A DNA stretch of 64,000 bases from Cellvibrio sp. OA-2007 (GTDB taxonomy: Bacteria > Pseudomonadota > Gammaproteobacteria > Pseudomonadales > Cellvibrionaceae). The notes beneath the pieces are model-generated. The model had not been told where the DNA came from. It did no database searches and saw only the letters and a program-made list of their open reading frames with translations. Each line of letters begins with the position of its first letter. Position 1 is the first letter of the stretch. A program made the translations under genes and the position numbers. The DNA lies in contig NZ_BBUL01000090.1 in the NCBI RefSeq assembly GCF_000953825.1, positions 161,385 to 225,384 on the forward strand. Reading direction: 5' to 3'. Of the stretch, positions 1 to 9,359 are shown one piece after another.

Positions 1-2170
1 CGTCTTCGTGAGTCAGGGAAATGGCATCAATGTGGTTGATGGCTGCAGTCAAAGGCGATCCTTTTGCGCTCACTGCAACCGGCTTGTTAAGAATTAAGAG
101 ATTGGTAAACACAATCGGCGGCGCGTACTGATTTGTGGTAACACTCGCCGGATTAAACACCACAAAACCTTTACTATTACCAAAAAATAATTCACCTGAT
201 TCCATGAGCACAGGTGAATTGCGATTAAACAAATTGTCACTTAGGCCATGGCGCTTATCAAAATTACGAAATTGTTTTTTATCAATATCAAAACGCGCAA
301 TGCCTTTTTGAGTGCCCAACCACAAATAGCCCCGCGCGTCTTCTACTATGCCGGCAACCACATCGTCCGCAAGACCATCGCGCGAGGTAAATGCGGTAAA
401 TTTACCGCTAGCGCGATCAAACAAGTTGATACCACCGCCATCGGTTCCCACCCAAAAATTACCGCGACTATCCTCGAAAATCGCAAACACAAAATCGGCA
501 CTTATGCTGCTGGGGTCAGCATCCAAATGGCGATAGCGGGTAAACTTTTCTGTCGCAGGGTCAAAAAGAAATAAGCCGCGAATACCACCGACCCAAATGC
601 GCCCCTCTCGATCTTGATAGACCACTCTGGCATAAAGCGCCTTATCGCCATCGAGCTGCTCGGTATCAGGCACAAAATAACGAAACGAATCCGACTTGGG
701 ATCGTAACGGTTCAGCCCTTCTTCTGTTGCAATCCAAACATAGCCCTGCTGGTCGCGGATTACCGACCAACCCTCGCGGCCGCGAATTGCCGAAGGATTT
801 TCAGGATCGGGCAGGTAACGGGTGAATGTTCCGGTACTGATATCCAAGCGGTTGAGCCCGCCAGAATAAATACCCAGCCATAATTCCTGCTCTGCCCCCA
901 AGGCCATGGAAAGCACTGTATTGCCGCCAATACCTGTAGGATTTTCAGCGTCGTAGGTGTAGTTGGTGAAACGCCGGGCGCGAGGTTCAAAATAATTCAG
1001 ACCGTAACCGGAACCGATCCAGAGATTGCCATGCCTATCTTTTAAACCGGAAAGCACACCGCCACCGGTCACACTATTAGGGTTATTGGGGTTGTGATGG
1101 TAGTTGTGGAAAATCGATGCTTGACGATCAATCACATCAACACCAGAGGGAAAATAACCGAGCCATATATCACCTGCCCTGTCTTCGAACAGTGTGTTCA
1201 CCACATAGTTGCCCGGCGACGCGGGTTTGGTTTCGTCGTAGGTAAAACGCGTAAAGCTGGTTGCGCCAGGCGGGCGCACATAAACGGCACTGCCATCGCC
1301 CAGCCACAGGTTTTTTTGGCGATCTTCCAGCACTGCCATCACCATGGCACTTTTTTCCTGATTGTCATGTTTAAGCGCAATAAACTGCTCACGCTTGTCG
1401 TCCAACATAAAAAGACCCGCACCATAGCTGCCAGCCCAAAGATTATTGGCAGAGTCGACATAGAGCTCGCGAATATCAGCAGCAGCCAGCCCCTGCTCGG
1501 TTTGATAGCGACGCACCTCACCCGTATTGGGATTAAAACGACTGACACCACGCCCCAAATGGCCTAGCCACAAATTGCCTTGCTGATCTTTGGTGACCGT
1601 CCAGATCAACCCTTCCGCTTCCGCACTGGAAGATTCATCCTGCAGTGGGTGCAGTTGGAATTGATGAGTCGTGCGATCAAAACTGTACAAGCCACCGCGA
1701 CTGGCGAACCAAAACCGGCCATCTTCCGTTTCCTCAATCGCCATAATGTCATCCGCGCTGATGAGCTCGGGGCCAGTGGCAATCTGGTAGCGGGTAAATT
1801 GGTCTAATTTTGCATCGTAACGATTGATCCCGTTGCGGGTTGCAATCCACAACTGCCCCTCTCCGTCCAGATAGATATCATTGACGTAATTGTTGCTCAG
1901 GCTATTCGGGTCCAGGGCATCACGGCGATAAATCACCAGATTGTAACCGTCGTATCGCGCTAGGCCATTGGCGCCACCGAACCACATAAAACCTTCGGAA
2001 TCCTGCGCAAGAGTATTGATATAGCCGATCGCAGCAACTTGATCGGGCAAAATATGACTGAATGAATAATGAGGGGGAGCGCTCTGTGACCCAGGCGCGG
2101 TATTGGCGAAGCTGTTGGGTAATGCAAATAGGGAACAGGCTAGTAAAAAGACTATTCGCACAAGGTGCAC
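1..2170 (-). CDS. Two-component regulator propeller sensor protein, N-terminal part (3' end beyond window)
   Basis: The minus strand is open from the window edge to a stop just upstream of about 2240. A GTG at 2170 starts a peptide with a clear signal sequence (VHLVRIVFLLACSLFALP). The rest is a string of regulator-propeller repeats with the signature 'W.G...GL.RYD....F..Y', for example IGSGYGLNYFEPRARRF near 1000. The repeats run to about base 100, where the sequence turns into what looks like the start of a Y_Y_Y domain (AINHIDAISLTHED). Proteins of this build are usually periplasmic sugar sensors joined to a transmembrane helix and a histidine kinase, GGDEF or hybrid output module; that module is cut off here, so the output type is unknown. 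The ribosome binding site is weak, and an in-frame GTG nearer 2230 is an alternative start. Confidence 0.8.
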   Translation of the reverse strand, partial: MHLVRIVFLLACSLFALPNSFANTAPGSQSAPPHYSFSHILPDQVAAIGYINTLAQDSEGFMWFGGANGLARYDGYNLVIYRRDALDPNSLSNNYVNDIYLDGEGQLWIATRNGINRYDAKLDQFTRYQIATGPELISADDIMAIEETEDGRFWFASRGGLYSFDRTTHQFQLHPLQDESSSAEAEGLIWTVTKDQQGNLWLGHLGRGVSRFNPNTGEVRRYQTEQGLAAADIRELYVDSANNLWAGSYGAGLFMLDDKREQFIALKHDNQEKSAMVMAVLEDRQKNLWLGDGSAVYVRPPGATSFTRFTYDETKPASPGNYVVNTLFEDRAGDIWLGYFPSGVDVIDRQASIFHNYHHNPNNPNSVTGGGVLSGLKDRHGNLWIGSGYGLNYFEPRARRFTNYTYDAENPTGIGGNTVLSMALGAEQELWLGIYSGGLNRLDISTGTFTRYLPDPENPSAIRGREGWSVIRDQQGYVWIATEEGLNRYDPKSDSFRYFVPDTEQLDGDKALYARVVYQDREGRIWVGGIRGLFLFDPATEKFTRYRHLDADPSSISADFVFAIFEDSRGNFWVGTDGGGINLFDRASGKFTAFTSRDGLADDVVAGIVEDARGYLWLGTQKGIARFDIDKKQFRNFDKRHGLSDNLFNRNSPVLMESGELFFGNSKGFVVFNPASVTTNQYAPPIVFTNLLILNKPVAVSAKGSPLTAAINHIDAISLTHED

Positions 2171-2387
2171 AATAACCAGCTCACGCTGCTTACCTTGAGC
2201 CTTTCTCCTATCAGTGTAAAAACGCACAAGATCATCCTATGTAGCCGTGGGGGCAATGCACTGTAAATTATAATTTTGAAGTCAGCTTAGTTGATAGCGG
2301 CGGGCATAGTGCCACTTTCATCTTTATTAGCATAAGAAATTTTATCGCCAACCAAATCTGCGCAATCTGGTTATATCTATCTGACAA

Positions 2388-2411
2388 GCGGATAGTTTAT
2401 CAACTATCCGC
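2388..2411. repeat. Perfect 10-bp hairpin in intergenic region
   Basis: GCGGATAGTT and AACTATCCGC are exact reverse complements separated by TATC. No T-tract follows on either strand, so it is not a typical terminator. It lies in the 312-base gap between the sensor gene and the SMP-30-like gene. The rest of that gap shows only the terminator-like hairpin at 2445-2472 and the presumed sensor-gene promoter, which I could not place. Confidence 0.5.
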
Positions 2412-2444
2412 AGTATACGAAGGGAACAGGCTAACAGTTGCAAA

Positions 2445-2472
2445 GCTCAGGCTGGAGCGCCCCAGCCTGAGC
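2445..2472 (-). terminator. Terminator-like hairpin after the SMP-30-like gene
   Basis: GCTCAGGCTGG and CCAGCCTGAGC form an 11-bp perfect stem with a 6-base loop, starting 11 bases past the stop codon of the minus-strand gene. The T-run after it is short (TTT), so termination may be weak. Confidence 0.55.
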
Positions 2473-2482
2473 CTCAACACTG

Positions 2483-3328
2483 CTACTTTAATTGGTAGGC
2501 AGTCACTGAATTTTTGAAAAAGTTAGGGACAAATACCTGCTGGGTATTAGGGTCATAGCCTATATCGGCGGTATTGATTTTGTCTGCCTGAGAGTCGATC
2601 AGCAGCTCAATCTTGCCGTCGCGGTACACGTAATACACCAAACCAGGCCAGCAAGAGACAATAAACTCACCGCGAGCCACCATCTCAATACCATCAATGC
2701 CCTGCGCAAAACCGGTCGCCACGCTCAGTGGTTTTTTATCCGCGCCCACTAACAGCAACTCCTTGCCTGCCCCCACAATCAAATTAGAACCAAAGACTTT
2801 CAAGCCATTTGCACTGGTCATATTCTCCAGATAAAGGCTAGGCTCATCTTTTTCAATACGATGAACTTTATTGGTGCGGGTATCTGATACAAAAACCACG
2901 CCGCTAGAATTGACTGTTACATCATTTAAAAATACCGAATCAGCAATAGGAATCTTTTTAATCACTTTTCGCTTTTTAATATCAATGACCACCAACTCGG
3001 TAATATCCGCGACATACAAACGGTTCTTAAATTGCGCCATGCCCTTGGGAGCATTGAGGCCGGTAAGCCAGTTTTTGTCGATCACTGTTCCATCAGTCGC
3101 CAAGGTTGCTATGCCACCTTTGCCGTCAACCCCATCGCCCTGACCGTCAATCAGCGCCACAAATAAATAGGGTTCTTTTTTATCCGCAACGTAAAGTACA
3201 GACTCGGGAGTGGGTAAATCGGGGGTTAGCCACAGAGGTTCAAGCTTGTGCTGCGCCTGCACCGCAACACTCACCAACGCGAGCCATGGCCATAGAAACA
3301 GAGTCAGGGGGGTAATGCACTTTCTCAT
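2483..3328 (-). CDS. Periplasmic SMP-30/gluconolactonase-like beta-propeller protein
   Basis: 281 residues with a cleavable signal peptide (about 1-25, ending AVQA). The rest has the rhythm of an NHL/SMP-30-type propeller: short repeats such as 'LNDVTVNSSGVVFVSDTRTN', 'FAQGIDGIEMVARGEFIVSC' and a closing 'IGYDPNTQQVFVPNFFKNSV'. Members bind small ligands or hydrolyse lactones, but I see no assured metal-ligand set, so no substrate is assigned. It is transcribed alone, towards the sensor gene, and is divergent from nagR across a 280-base gap (3329-3608) in which no operator was recognised. The ATG at 3328 directly starts the signal peptide and is a good start. Confidence 0.7.
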   Translation of the reverse strand: MRKCITPLTLFLWPWLALVSVAVQAQHKLEPLWLTPDLPTPESVLYVADKKEPYLFVALIDGQGDGVDGKGGIATLATDGTVIDKNWLTGLNAPKGMAQFKNRLYVADITELVVIDIKKRKVIKKIPIADSVFLNDVTVNSSGVVFVSDTRTNKVHRIEKDEPSLYLENMTSANGLKVFGSNLIVGAGKELLLVGADKKPLSVATGFAQGIDGIEMVARGEFIVSCWPGLVYYVYRDGKIELLIDSQADKINTADIGYDPNTQQVFVPNFFKNSVTAYQLK

Positions 3329-3608
3329 TCAACACCTCAATTATTGTTGTGGTAGCGATATTTTATCTGCCGACTTGCCGCAGTCGGGCTGACTACACTT
3401 TAACCTTAGACTATGGTGCCATTGAGGATTTAGGCATCGCAAAATTCTTTACATAACCTTGCCTCACGCAACCGCAATGCGTTACTTGATGCTACAAATA
3501 AAATCAGCGGCAGCGAAATCATTGCGCTTGGCTAGCCTAAGCTCTACCCTAGCAACCAACCAACTCAATGAATATTGATAACCCATTGCCTGATAAGCCC
3601 AATAACTT

Positions 3609-4661
3609 ATGAAAACCAGTGTCGATAAACACGCGCCCAAATCCAAAGCCACAATTAAAGATGTAGCCAAACTGGCTGGAGTCTCCTTTAAAACTGTATC
3701 GCGTGTAATCAATAAAGAAGGGACTGTAGGCCAGGAACTGCAAGACAAAGTAATGCAGGCGGTCAAGGCGCTGAATTACCAACCTAACTTATCGGCGCGC
3801 TTGTTGCGCGGCGCGGCCTCATCGATTGGTTTTATTTACGATAATCCCAACAGCAACTATGTGATCGATATGCAGAAGGGGATTCTGGGTGAGTGCCGTA
3901 GGCAGGGTTACGAGCTGGTCATCCACCCCTGCAACTCCAAAGCCGAAGATATTATTGACGAAGTGCTTAACATGGTAGATCGCAGCCAGGTCGGCGGGCT
4001 GGTGTTAACGCCACCTATGTCAGAAATGCCGGAAGTATTAACCGCTCTCGGAAAACGCAAAATTCCCTTTGTCCGCATTTTATCCGGCTCGCAGGCACCC
4101 GATAAAAAAGGCCCCTGCATTTTTATCGACGACCGCACCGCCGCCTACAAGATCACCCAATACCTGATCGATCTGGGGCACAAATCCATCGCCTTTTTAA
4201 GCGGGGAAGAAACACATAAATCGACCATTGAACGTCTCGAAGGTTACAAATCTGCGCTTAAGGCCAATAAGATTGTTCTCGATAAAAAACTGATTATTCC
4301 GGGCGAGTACTCCTTTGAATCCGGGGTAAAACGCACTCGCCAGTTACTATCTTCCAATTTAAAACCCACTGCCGTATTCGCCTGTAACGATGAAATCGCG
4401 GCGGGTACTTTGTTTGCTGCGCGCATTCAAGGCGTGGATGTACCACAAAATTTATCCATTGTCGGCTTTGAGGATAGCCCCTTCTCGCGCCAAGCCTGGC
4501 CGAACCTGACCACGGCACAACAACCCAATACCACCATCGCCGAACGCGCCACCGGATTATTGATTGATACGATTCGCGCCAACCGCGTCGTTGATAGTGA
4601 AGGTTTTTATCCGCAACTTATAGTGCGCGACTCGACTTGCCCGGCGCCGTCAAAACGTTAA
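3609..4661 (+). CDS. nagR: LacI-family transcriptional regulator, probable GlcNAc repressor NagR
   Basis: 350 residues. A LacI helix-turn-helix lies at about 15-38 (ATIKDVAKLAGVSFKTVSRV), followed by the hinge (NYQPNLSARLLRG) and a periplasmic-binding-type effector domain ending near residue 345. It faces the nag catabolic operon tail to tail. LacI-type NagR regulators of Shewanella and Xanthomonas-type nag clusters are known to recognise TGACAACGTTGTCA-like palindromes. Exact copies of the core occur upstream of nagK and of the TonB receptor gene, which supports the assignment. No such site was found upstream of nagR itself. The effector is probably GlcNAc-6-P or GlcNAc (inference). The ribosome binding site before ATG 3609 is poor. 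Confidence 0.85.
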   Translation: MKTSVDKHAPKSKATIKDVAKLAGVSFKTVSRVINKEGTVGQELQDKVMQAVKALNYQPNLSARLLRGAASSIGFIYDNPNSNYVIDMQKGILGECRRQGYELVIHPCNSKAEDIIDEVLNMVDRSQVGGLVLTPPMSEMPEVLTALGKRKIPFVRILSGSQAPDKKGPCIFIDDRTAAYKITQYLIDLGHKSIAFLSGEETHKSTIERLEGYKSALKANKIVLDKKLIIPGEYSFESGVKRTRQLLSSNLKPTAVFACNDEIAAGTLFAARIQGVDVPQNLSIVGFEDSPFSRQAWPNLTTAQQPNTTIAERATGLLIDTIRANRVVDSEGFYPQLIVRDSTCPAPSKR

Positions 4662-4681
4662 TTAAACACAAACTCAACGCA

Positions 4682-4719
4682 GCAAAAAGGCCGACTTGCA
4701 ACCAAGTCGGCCTTTTTGC
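4682..4719. terminator. Bidirectional terminator between nagR and nagB
   Basis: A 17-bp perfect stem with a CAAC loop (AAAAAGGCCGACTTG / CAAGTCGGCCTTTTT). The A-run and T-run let it serve both converging genes. Confidence 0.9.
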
Positions 4720-4742
4720 TTTATAGCCGTAACAATAAAAAA

Positions 4743-5537
4743 TTACGCGCGACCTAGTCGCTCCAGTAATTTTTGGTTTTCAATTTCGATGTGTTTGTAT
4801 AACTCAACATCCGAAAGCAAAGACGCAGCCGCTTCGTCAATTACCAATACCACTTGTTCGTGCAGTTGCAGCGCCGATGCCGGGCATGCGGCTGTCAGAG
4901 GGCCTTCTACAGTCGCTTTAATCGCTTCCGCTTTATTTTCACCGGTAGCCAACAGCACAACTTTTTTCGATTCCAGAATAGTGCCTATACCCATGGTGAT
5001 GGATAAGTGCGGCTGATATTCATCGGGACCAAAAAAGCGTGCATTATCATCGATGGTCGCACGCGTGAGGGTTTTGATGCGCGTGCGCGACATTAACGAA
5101 GATGATGGCTCATTAAAACCTATATGACCATTGCGGCCGATACCGAGCAACTGAATATCGATACCACCTTTTTGTTTGATTGCCGTTTCGTACAGCGCAC
5201 AAGCAGTAAATGGATCTTCCGCATCACCCGGTGGAACAAAAGTAGAGGCTTTATCTATATCCACATGATCAAATAATTGTTGATTCATAAAAAAGCGATA
5301 GCTTTGCGGATGATTCGATGGCAAACCCAGATATTCATCCAGATTAAAGCTGCTAACGTTCTTGAAAGAAACCTGCCCGCTTTTGTAAGCCTCAATTAAT
5401 TCTTTGTAAAGTGCTACCGGCGTTGAGCCAGTTGCCAACCCCAACACCGAGTCAGGTTTGCGGCTAATTTGTTTAATAAAAATATTTGCGCCGTATTGAG
5501 CAACTGCAGCAGCATCTTTCAAAATAACAACTTTCAT
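4743..5537 (-). CDS. nagB: Glucosamine-6-phosphate deaminase
   Basis: 264 residues, full length for NagB. It converts glucosamine-6-P to fructose-6-P and ammonia in the cytoplasm, the last step of GlcNAc catabolism. Visible motifs are the sugar-phosphate loop GLATGSTP (about 33-40), NLDEYLGL (about 65-72) and the catalytic block [13 protein letters not shown], with the active-site His and Glu. The residue matching E. coli Asp141 is Asn, as is common in Bacillus-type NagB, so this is not a defect. The gene is last in nagK-nagP-nagX-nagA-nagB, 125 bases after nagA, and ends at a strong shared terminator. The AACACTCC-rich stretch before the ATG holds only a weak ribosome binding site. Confidence 0.95.
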   Translation of the reverse strand: MKVVILKDAAAVAQYGANIFIKQISRKPDSVLGLATGSTPVALYKELIEAYKSGQVSFKNVSSFNLDEYLGLPSNHPQSYRFFMNQQLFDHVDIDKASTFVPPGDAEDPFTACALYETAIKQKGGIDIQLLGIGRNGHIGFNEPSSSLMSRTRIKTLTRATIDDNARFFGPDEYQPHLSITMGIGTILESKKVVLLATGENKAEAIKATVEGPLTAACPASALQLHEQVVLVIDEAAASLLSDVELYKHIEIENQKLLERLGRA

Positions 5538-5662
5538 TGAACACTCCAGTGAGTGGTATTGACCGAATAAAAATGTAAAAAGTAAAAATAACTAAAACCA
5601 AACTTTCAAAAACCAAGCTTTTCAAAACTTCACCAAACCGAAAACCTCATCAAACCCGATAC

Positions 5663-6820
5663 TCAAGTGTGACGTAAAAAATCACCCGCCACCCAGGTGT
5701 GGGTTACGCGGTAATCGTCGGTAAAGTGCACTAGATCCGCACGGAAACCGGGTTGAATTCGACCAAGATAATTATCCACTTGCATAAATTCGGCAGGATA
5801 TAAAGCCGCCATGCGCAAACTTTCACTCAACTCCATGCCAACCCATTCGGTATTTAAACGCACCGCATCAATCATACCGATTGCACTACCCGCCAATCGG
5901 CCTTCAGCGTTTACCAGACAGCCGTCTTTTTCAAAAATCGTTTCACCGTAAATTTGAAATGATTTTTCTGGCGAGCCAACGGTAGACATAGCATCGGTTA
6001 CTAAATAGATTTTACCTTTGGGTTTTGCCGCGCAGGCAATGCGCGCAGAAGCAGCGTGTACGTGATAGGTGTCGATAATAATTCCGCACCAACTGTTGGC
6101 ATCTTCCAAAGCGGCACCGACTACACCCGGCTCACGGCCAGTAGTTGGGCGCATCGCATTGTATAAATGGGTAAAACCAGAAAGCCCTTCTTTTAACGCG
6201 CTCACCACTGATTCGTAATGCGCGTCTGTATGACCGGCGCAAACCACCACACCAGCGGAGGTTAATTGTTTAATTTGACCGGGCGCCGCATGCTCAGGTG
6301 CAAGTGTGAGCATTACTTTAAAACTGTGTTGGCCTTTTACCGAGGCCACCAGCCAATCAATATCTGGCTGCTCCATTGCGCGAATATAACGCTCGTTGTG
6401 CGCACCGCGTCGCGCCATATCAAAAAATGGGCCTTCAACGTGAACACCAAGCACACCTCTCATGCCCGCTGCTACAGCATCGGCAACAGCCTTGACACCC
6501 GCTTGATGTACTTCGCGGGTATCGCTAATGAGAGTTGGTAATAGTGATGTGGTACCAGTAGGACGATGACCATTCAACATAGTTTGAATCGCGGTTACGC
6601 TGGTATCGTTAGTAAAAAATGCACCGCCTCCACCGTTGACTTGCAAATCAATAAATCCCGGTGCAATTACACCACCATCCAACAAAATCTGCGGGATGGT
6701 TTGATCCAGCTCAGTAACAGGAACCAGCGCGGTAATCTGCTCGCCTGCAATCACTAGCGCATAATTATCCAGAAACTCTTCGCCGGTAAAAATGCGTGCG
6801 CCTACTAACGCTTGGTTCAT
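5663..6820 (-). CDS. nagA: N-acetylglucosamine-6-phosphate deacetylase
   Basis: About 385 residues from the ATG at 6820, chosen because AAAGGTG lies 5 bases upstream; a GTG at 6841 would add seven unlikely residues. The enzyme removes acetate from GlcNAc-6-P. Amidohydrolase features in order: GFIDLQVNGGGG, HVEGPFF (metal-binding Glu), CAGHTDA (metal His), GFTHLYNAM (metal/substrate His) and LVTDAMSTVG (catalytic Asp). The metal ligands resemble the single-metal type. It lies 59 bases after nagX in the nag operon and needs NagK to supply the phosphorylated substrate, since no PTS gene is present. Confidence 0.95.
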   Translation of the reverse strand: MNQALVGARIFTGEEFLDNYALVIAGEQITALVPVTELDQTIPQILLDGGVIAPGFIDLQVNGGGGAFFTNDTSVTAIQTMLNGHRPTGTTSLLPTLISDTREVHQAGVKAVADAVAAGMRGVLGVHVEGPFFDMARRGAHNERYIRAMEQPDIDWLVASVKGQHSFKVMLTLAPEHAAPGQIKQLTSAGVVVCAGHTDAHYESVVSALKEGLSGFTHLYNAMRPTTGREPGVVGAALEDANSWCGIIIDTYHVHAASARIACAAKPKGKIYLVTDAMSTVGSPEKSFQIYGETIFEKDGCLVNAEGRLAGSAIGMIDAVRLNTEWVGMELSESLRMAALYPAEFMQVDNYLGRIQPGFRADLVHFTDDYRVTHTWVAGDFLRHT

Positions 6821-6879
6821 AACAGCACCTTTAAACAACACCTATAAAAATACTTTGTCGCATCAAATTAATCGGAAAA

Positions 6880-7968
6880 CTACAAGCTGATAATAATGTT
6901 ACGCTTATGTAAAACCCATGCAACGAGCCATAAAACCCCCACCATTAACAGCGCAAAAAGTAGCGATGCAAAATAAGGATCGGCAATGCTACGGAACACG
7001 CCATAAAGCGCTGCATAGGCAGATTCGCCTGCCACAGGAATTAAATACAGCGTAGTTGCCAAAACACCGGACAACACATAAATAAAGAGCGGGTTTTTAC
7101 CGATAATTTCAAAGAAGTGATACACAGGTTTGATCGCATTGGCTGCAGCTGACTGCTCAATCTTGACCAGTAAAATCAACAGCAAAATCGCCACACCGCA
7201 AGTCAGTAAAACAAACGAGCTGGTCCACAGGGATTTATTAATCGGGAATACCGTACTCCACAATATCGCTGCGCCAATTAACGCCAGTGCAGCCACAAAT
7301 AATTTACTCAATGCTTGCTGCTTATCTTCACTTGCGAGCAAAACCCGCGCGGCTTCAAAACCGATAATCACATTTACTATGGAAGGAAAGGTACTCAAAA
7401 TTCCTTCAGGGTCAAATGGCATGCCCTTGCCTTGCCATAAATGACTTGCACCCAGCACACTCAAATCAAACTGGCGCACAATACTGTGCTCCAAGCTATA
7501 AGGGTCAGCGGAAAGATTTAACAAGGCCCAATAGCCAACCAATAAAATGGCACTGATGATTACCCGACCAGTAAAACCAAAATACAAAATAATAAATGAC
7601 GCAAAGGCATAGGCTATGGCGATACGCTGCAGAACGCCCATTACCCGCCACTGCGCAAGGCTTTCAGTAAATGGGTAAGCAGCGAGCAACACACCGATTA
7701 AAAACATCAGCGCAGCGCGGCGCAAAATCTTTTTGGATTGCTCGGCAAAGGTCAGTTGGCTCAGGCCACGCACTGAAAAGTACATGGCAGAGCCGACAAT
7801 AAACATAAAGAAAGGAAAAACAAAATCGGTAGGTGTTGCGCCATGCCAATCGGCATGCAGCAACGGTGCATACACAAACTCCCAAGAACCAGGAGTGTTT
7901 ACCAAAATCATCAGTGCGAGGGTCAAACCACGCATGACATCCAAAGCTAGAAAACGTTGCTTGACCAT
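6880..7968 (-). CDS. nagX: NagX-type membrane protein (DUF5009 / HGSNAT-like)
   Basis: 362 residues, about 10 hydrophobic helices. The N-terminal block RFLALDVMRGLTLALMILVN and LHADWHGATPTDFVFPFFMF, with its conserved His, match the DUF5009/heparan-glucosaminide acetyltransferase-like family. In Alteromonadales and Xanthomonads this gene, called nagX, is a standing member of GlcNAc operons. Its role is unproven; acetyl transfer across the inner membrane to or from amino sugars is a reasonable guess from the family. It sits between nagP (71 bases upstream) and nagA. Confidence 0.85.
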   Translation of the reverse strand: MVKQRFLALDVMRGLTLALMILVNTPGSWEFVYAPLLHADWHGATPTDFVFPFFMFIVGSAMYFSVRGLSQLTFAEQSKKILRRAALMFLIGVLLAAYPFTESLAQWRVMGVLQRIAIAYAFASFIILYFGFTGRVIISAILLVGYWALLNLSADPYSLEHSIVRQFDLSVLGASHLWQGKGMPFDPEGILSTFPSIVNVIIGFEAARVLLASEDKQQALSKLFVAALALIGAAILWSTVFPINKSLWTSSFVLLTCGVAILLLILLVKIEQSAAANAIKPVYHFFEIIGKNPLFIYVLSGVLATTLYLIPVAGESAYAALYGVFRSIADPYFASLLFALLMVGVLWLVAWVLHKRNIIISL

Positions 7969-8039
7969 CGGATACCTCGCAGCTGATCTAATAGTGCTAT
8001 CTGTGTGGAACAGTCCAGCGGAAAAATCCTAGGTAAAAA

Positions 8040-9344
8040 CTATTTCCAACTGCGCAGTTTGTATCCTTTAGCTGCATAAAAGAGAAGAAACAGGTAGCAA
8101 GGAGTCATCACTATGTAAGCGGTTTGGCGATCCATAACGGTTGACAATGCGCCCATTATTACGGGCAATACCGCGCCACCGGCGATTGCCATAATCAACA
8201 GCGCAGAACCAGTTGCGGTGTATTTGCCTACACCACTTAATGCCAAGGGCCAAATGGCGGGCCACACAATCGCATTTGCCAAACCAAGCAAGGCAATACA
8301 AAGAATGGTATTCGGGATTGACGGGACGCCAAGGAAGGCAAACAGTGATGAAATTGAGGTTGATTCATTACTGCCAAACACAATACTCAAGCTAAGAAAT
8401 ACACCTAGGACGGAAGAAACAAGCAGCATGTTTTGTTGCGAGATCACGCGCGGAATTAACAATATTCCCAAAATGTATCCAAACACCATACAGGACATAG
8501 TGATAGAGGTGAGAATAGAGAAATTGCTAAAACCAATACTGCGACCGTAAGCACCAATGGTATCGCCAGCAATAACTTCAACACCAACATAAAGGAATAA
8601 TGCAATTACACCCAATACCAAATTTGGAAATTGCAGTGCACCGCGCAGAGGCAATTTTTCCTCTTTATCTTCCTCTGATACCAGCTCGGGTAGCGAAGAC
8701 AAACGTACCAGAAGCGCAACAATACCAATCACCAGCCCCATATAAATGTAAGGCATCACCAGATTATTGGCCATTTGCTCAATTTCTTCAGCCGAAGGAG
8801 TGGTAGTTGGATGACCTGTCATGCCCCCTAAAATTAAGGCAGTAAATACCAAGGGAGCAACAATGCCGGCAGATTTATTGAGGATTCCCATCAAGCTAAT
8901 GCGACGCGCAGCAGACTCTTCCGGCCCCATTTTTACAACATAGGGATTTACCGCTGTCTGCACTAATGTCTGCCCGGCACCCATCATAAATTGAGCAATT
9001 AAAAATAAACCAAACCAGTGGGTTTTTGCTGCGGGGATGTATAAAAACGCAGCAGATGCCATCACTCCTAATCCAATTGCCATACCATTTTTGTAACCAA
9101 CTTTACGGATAACCCAAGAAGATGGCAGCGAAAAAACCGTTACCGCAATATAAAAAGAAAACAAAATAAATGAAGCTTGAAATGGTGTCAGTGCCAATAC
9201 AATTTCCAAATAAGGCATCAGCGAGCCATTCAGCCAAGTGACAAATCCGAAAATAAAAAACAACCCTGCAATCATCGCCAAAGGTAGCGCAGAACCTCTT
9301 TCATTAGTATGCGGCACGTGAACAGCAACAGCTTCGTTATTCAT
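8040..9344 (-). CDS. nagP: GlcNAc MFS permease
   Basis: 434 residues with about 12 transmembrane segments of the FucP/GluP sugar MFS family. The first helix has the family pattern FFIFGFVTWLNGSLMPYL, then PSSWVIRKVGYKNGMAIGL after helix 2, and a cytoplasmic charged loop (SEEDKEEKLPLRG) between the halves. NagP permeases of nag operons import free GlcNAc through the inner membrane. The gene starts 15 bases after the nagK stop, so the two are translated from one message. It differs clearly from the second FucP-family gene in this window (54759-56030), which lies in a fucose cluster. Confidence 0.9.
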   Translation of the reverse strand: MNNEAVAVHVPHTNERGSALPLAMIAGLFFIFGFVTWLNGSLMPYLEIVLALTPFQASFILFSFYIAVTVFSLPSSWVIRKVGYKNGMAIGLGVMASAAFLYIPAAKTHWFGLFLIAQFMMGAGQTLVQTAVNPYVVKMGPEESAARRISLMGILNKSAGIVAPLVFTALILGGMTGHPTTTPSAEEIEQMANNLVMPYIYMGLVIGIVALLVRLSSLPELVSEEDKEEKLPLRGALQFPNLVLGVIALFLYVGVEVIAGDTIGAYGRSIGFSNFSILTSITMSCMVFGYILGILLIPRVISQQNMLLVSSVLGVFLSLSIVFGSNESTSISSLFAFLGVPSIPNTILCIALLGLANAIVWPAIWPLALSGVGKYTATGSALLIMAIAGGAVLPVIMGALSTVMDRQTAYIVMTPCYLFLLFYAAKGYKLRSWK

Positions 9345-9359
9345 GATCTATTTCTCGCG

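Noticed and set aside
1094..1567. Plus-strand 157-codon frame opposite the propeller gene
   Set aside because: It is antisense to clear regulator-propeller repeats and has no recognisable domain or ribosome binding site.
5080..5150. NagB catalytic Asp replaced by Asn
   Set aside because: Asn at this position is usual in many NagB enzymes (Bacillus type), so it is not a loss of function.
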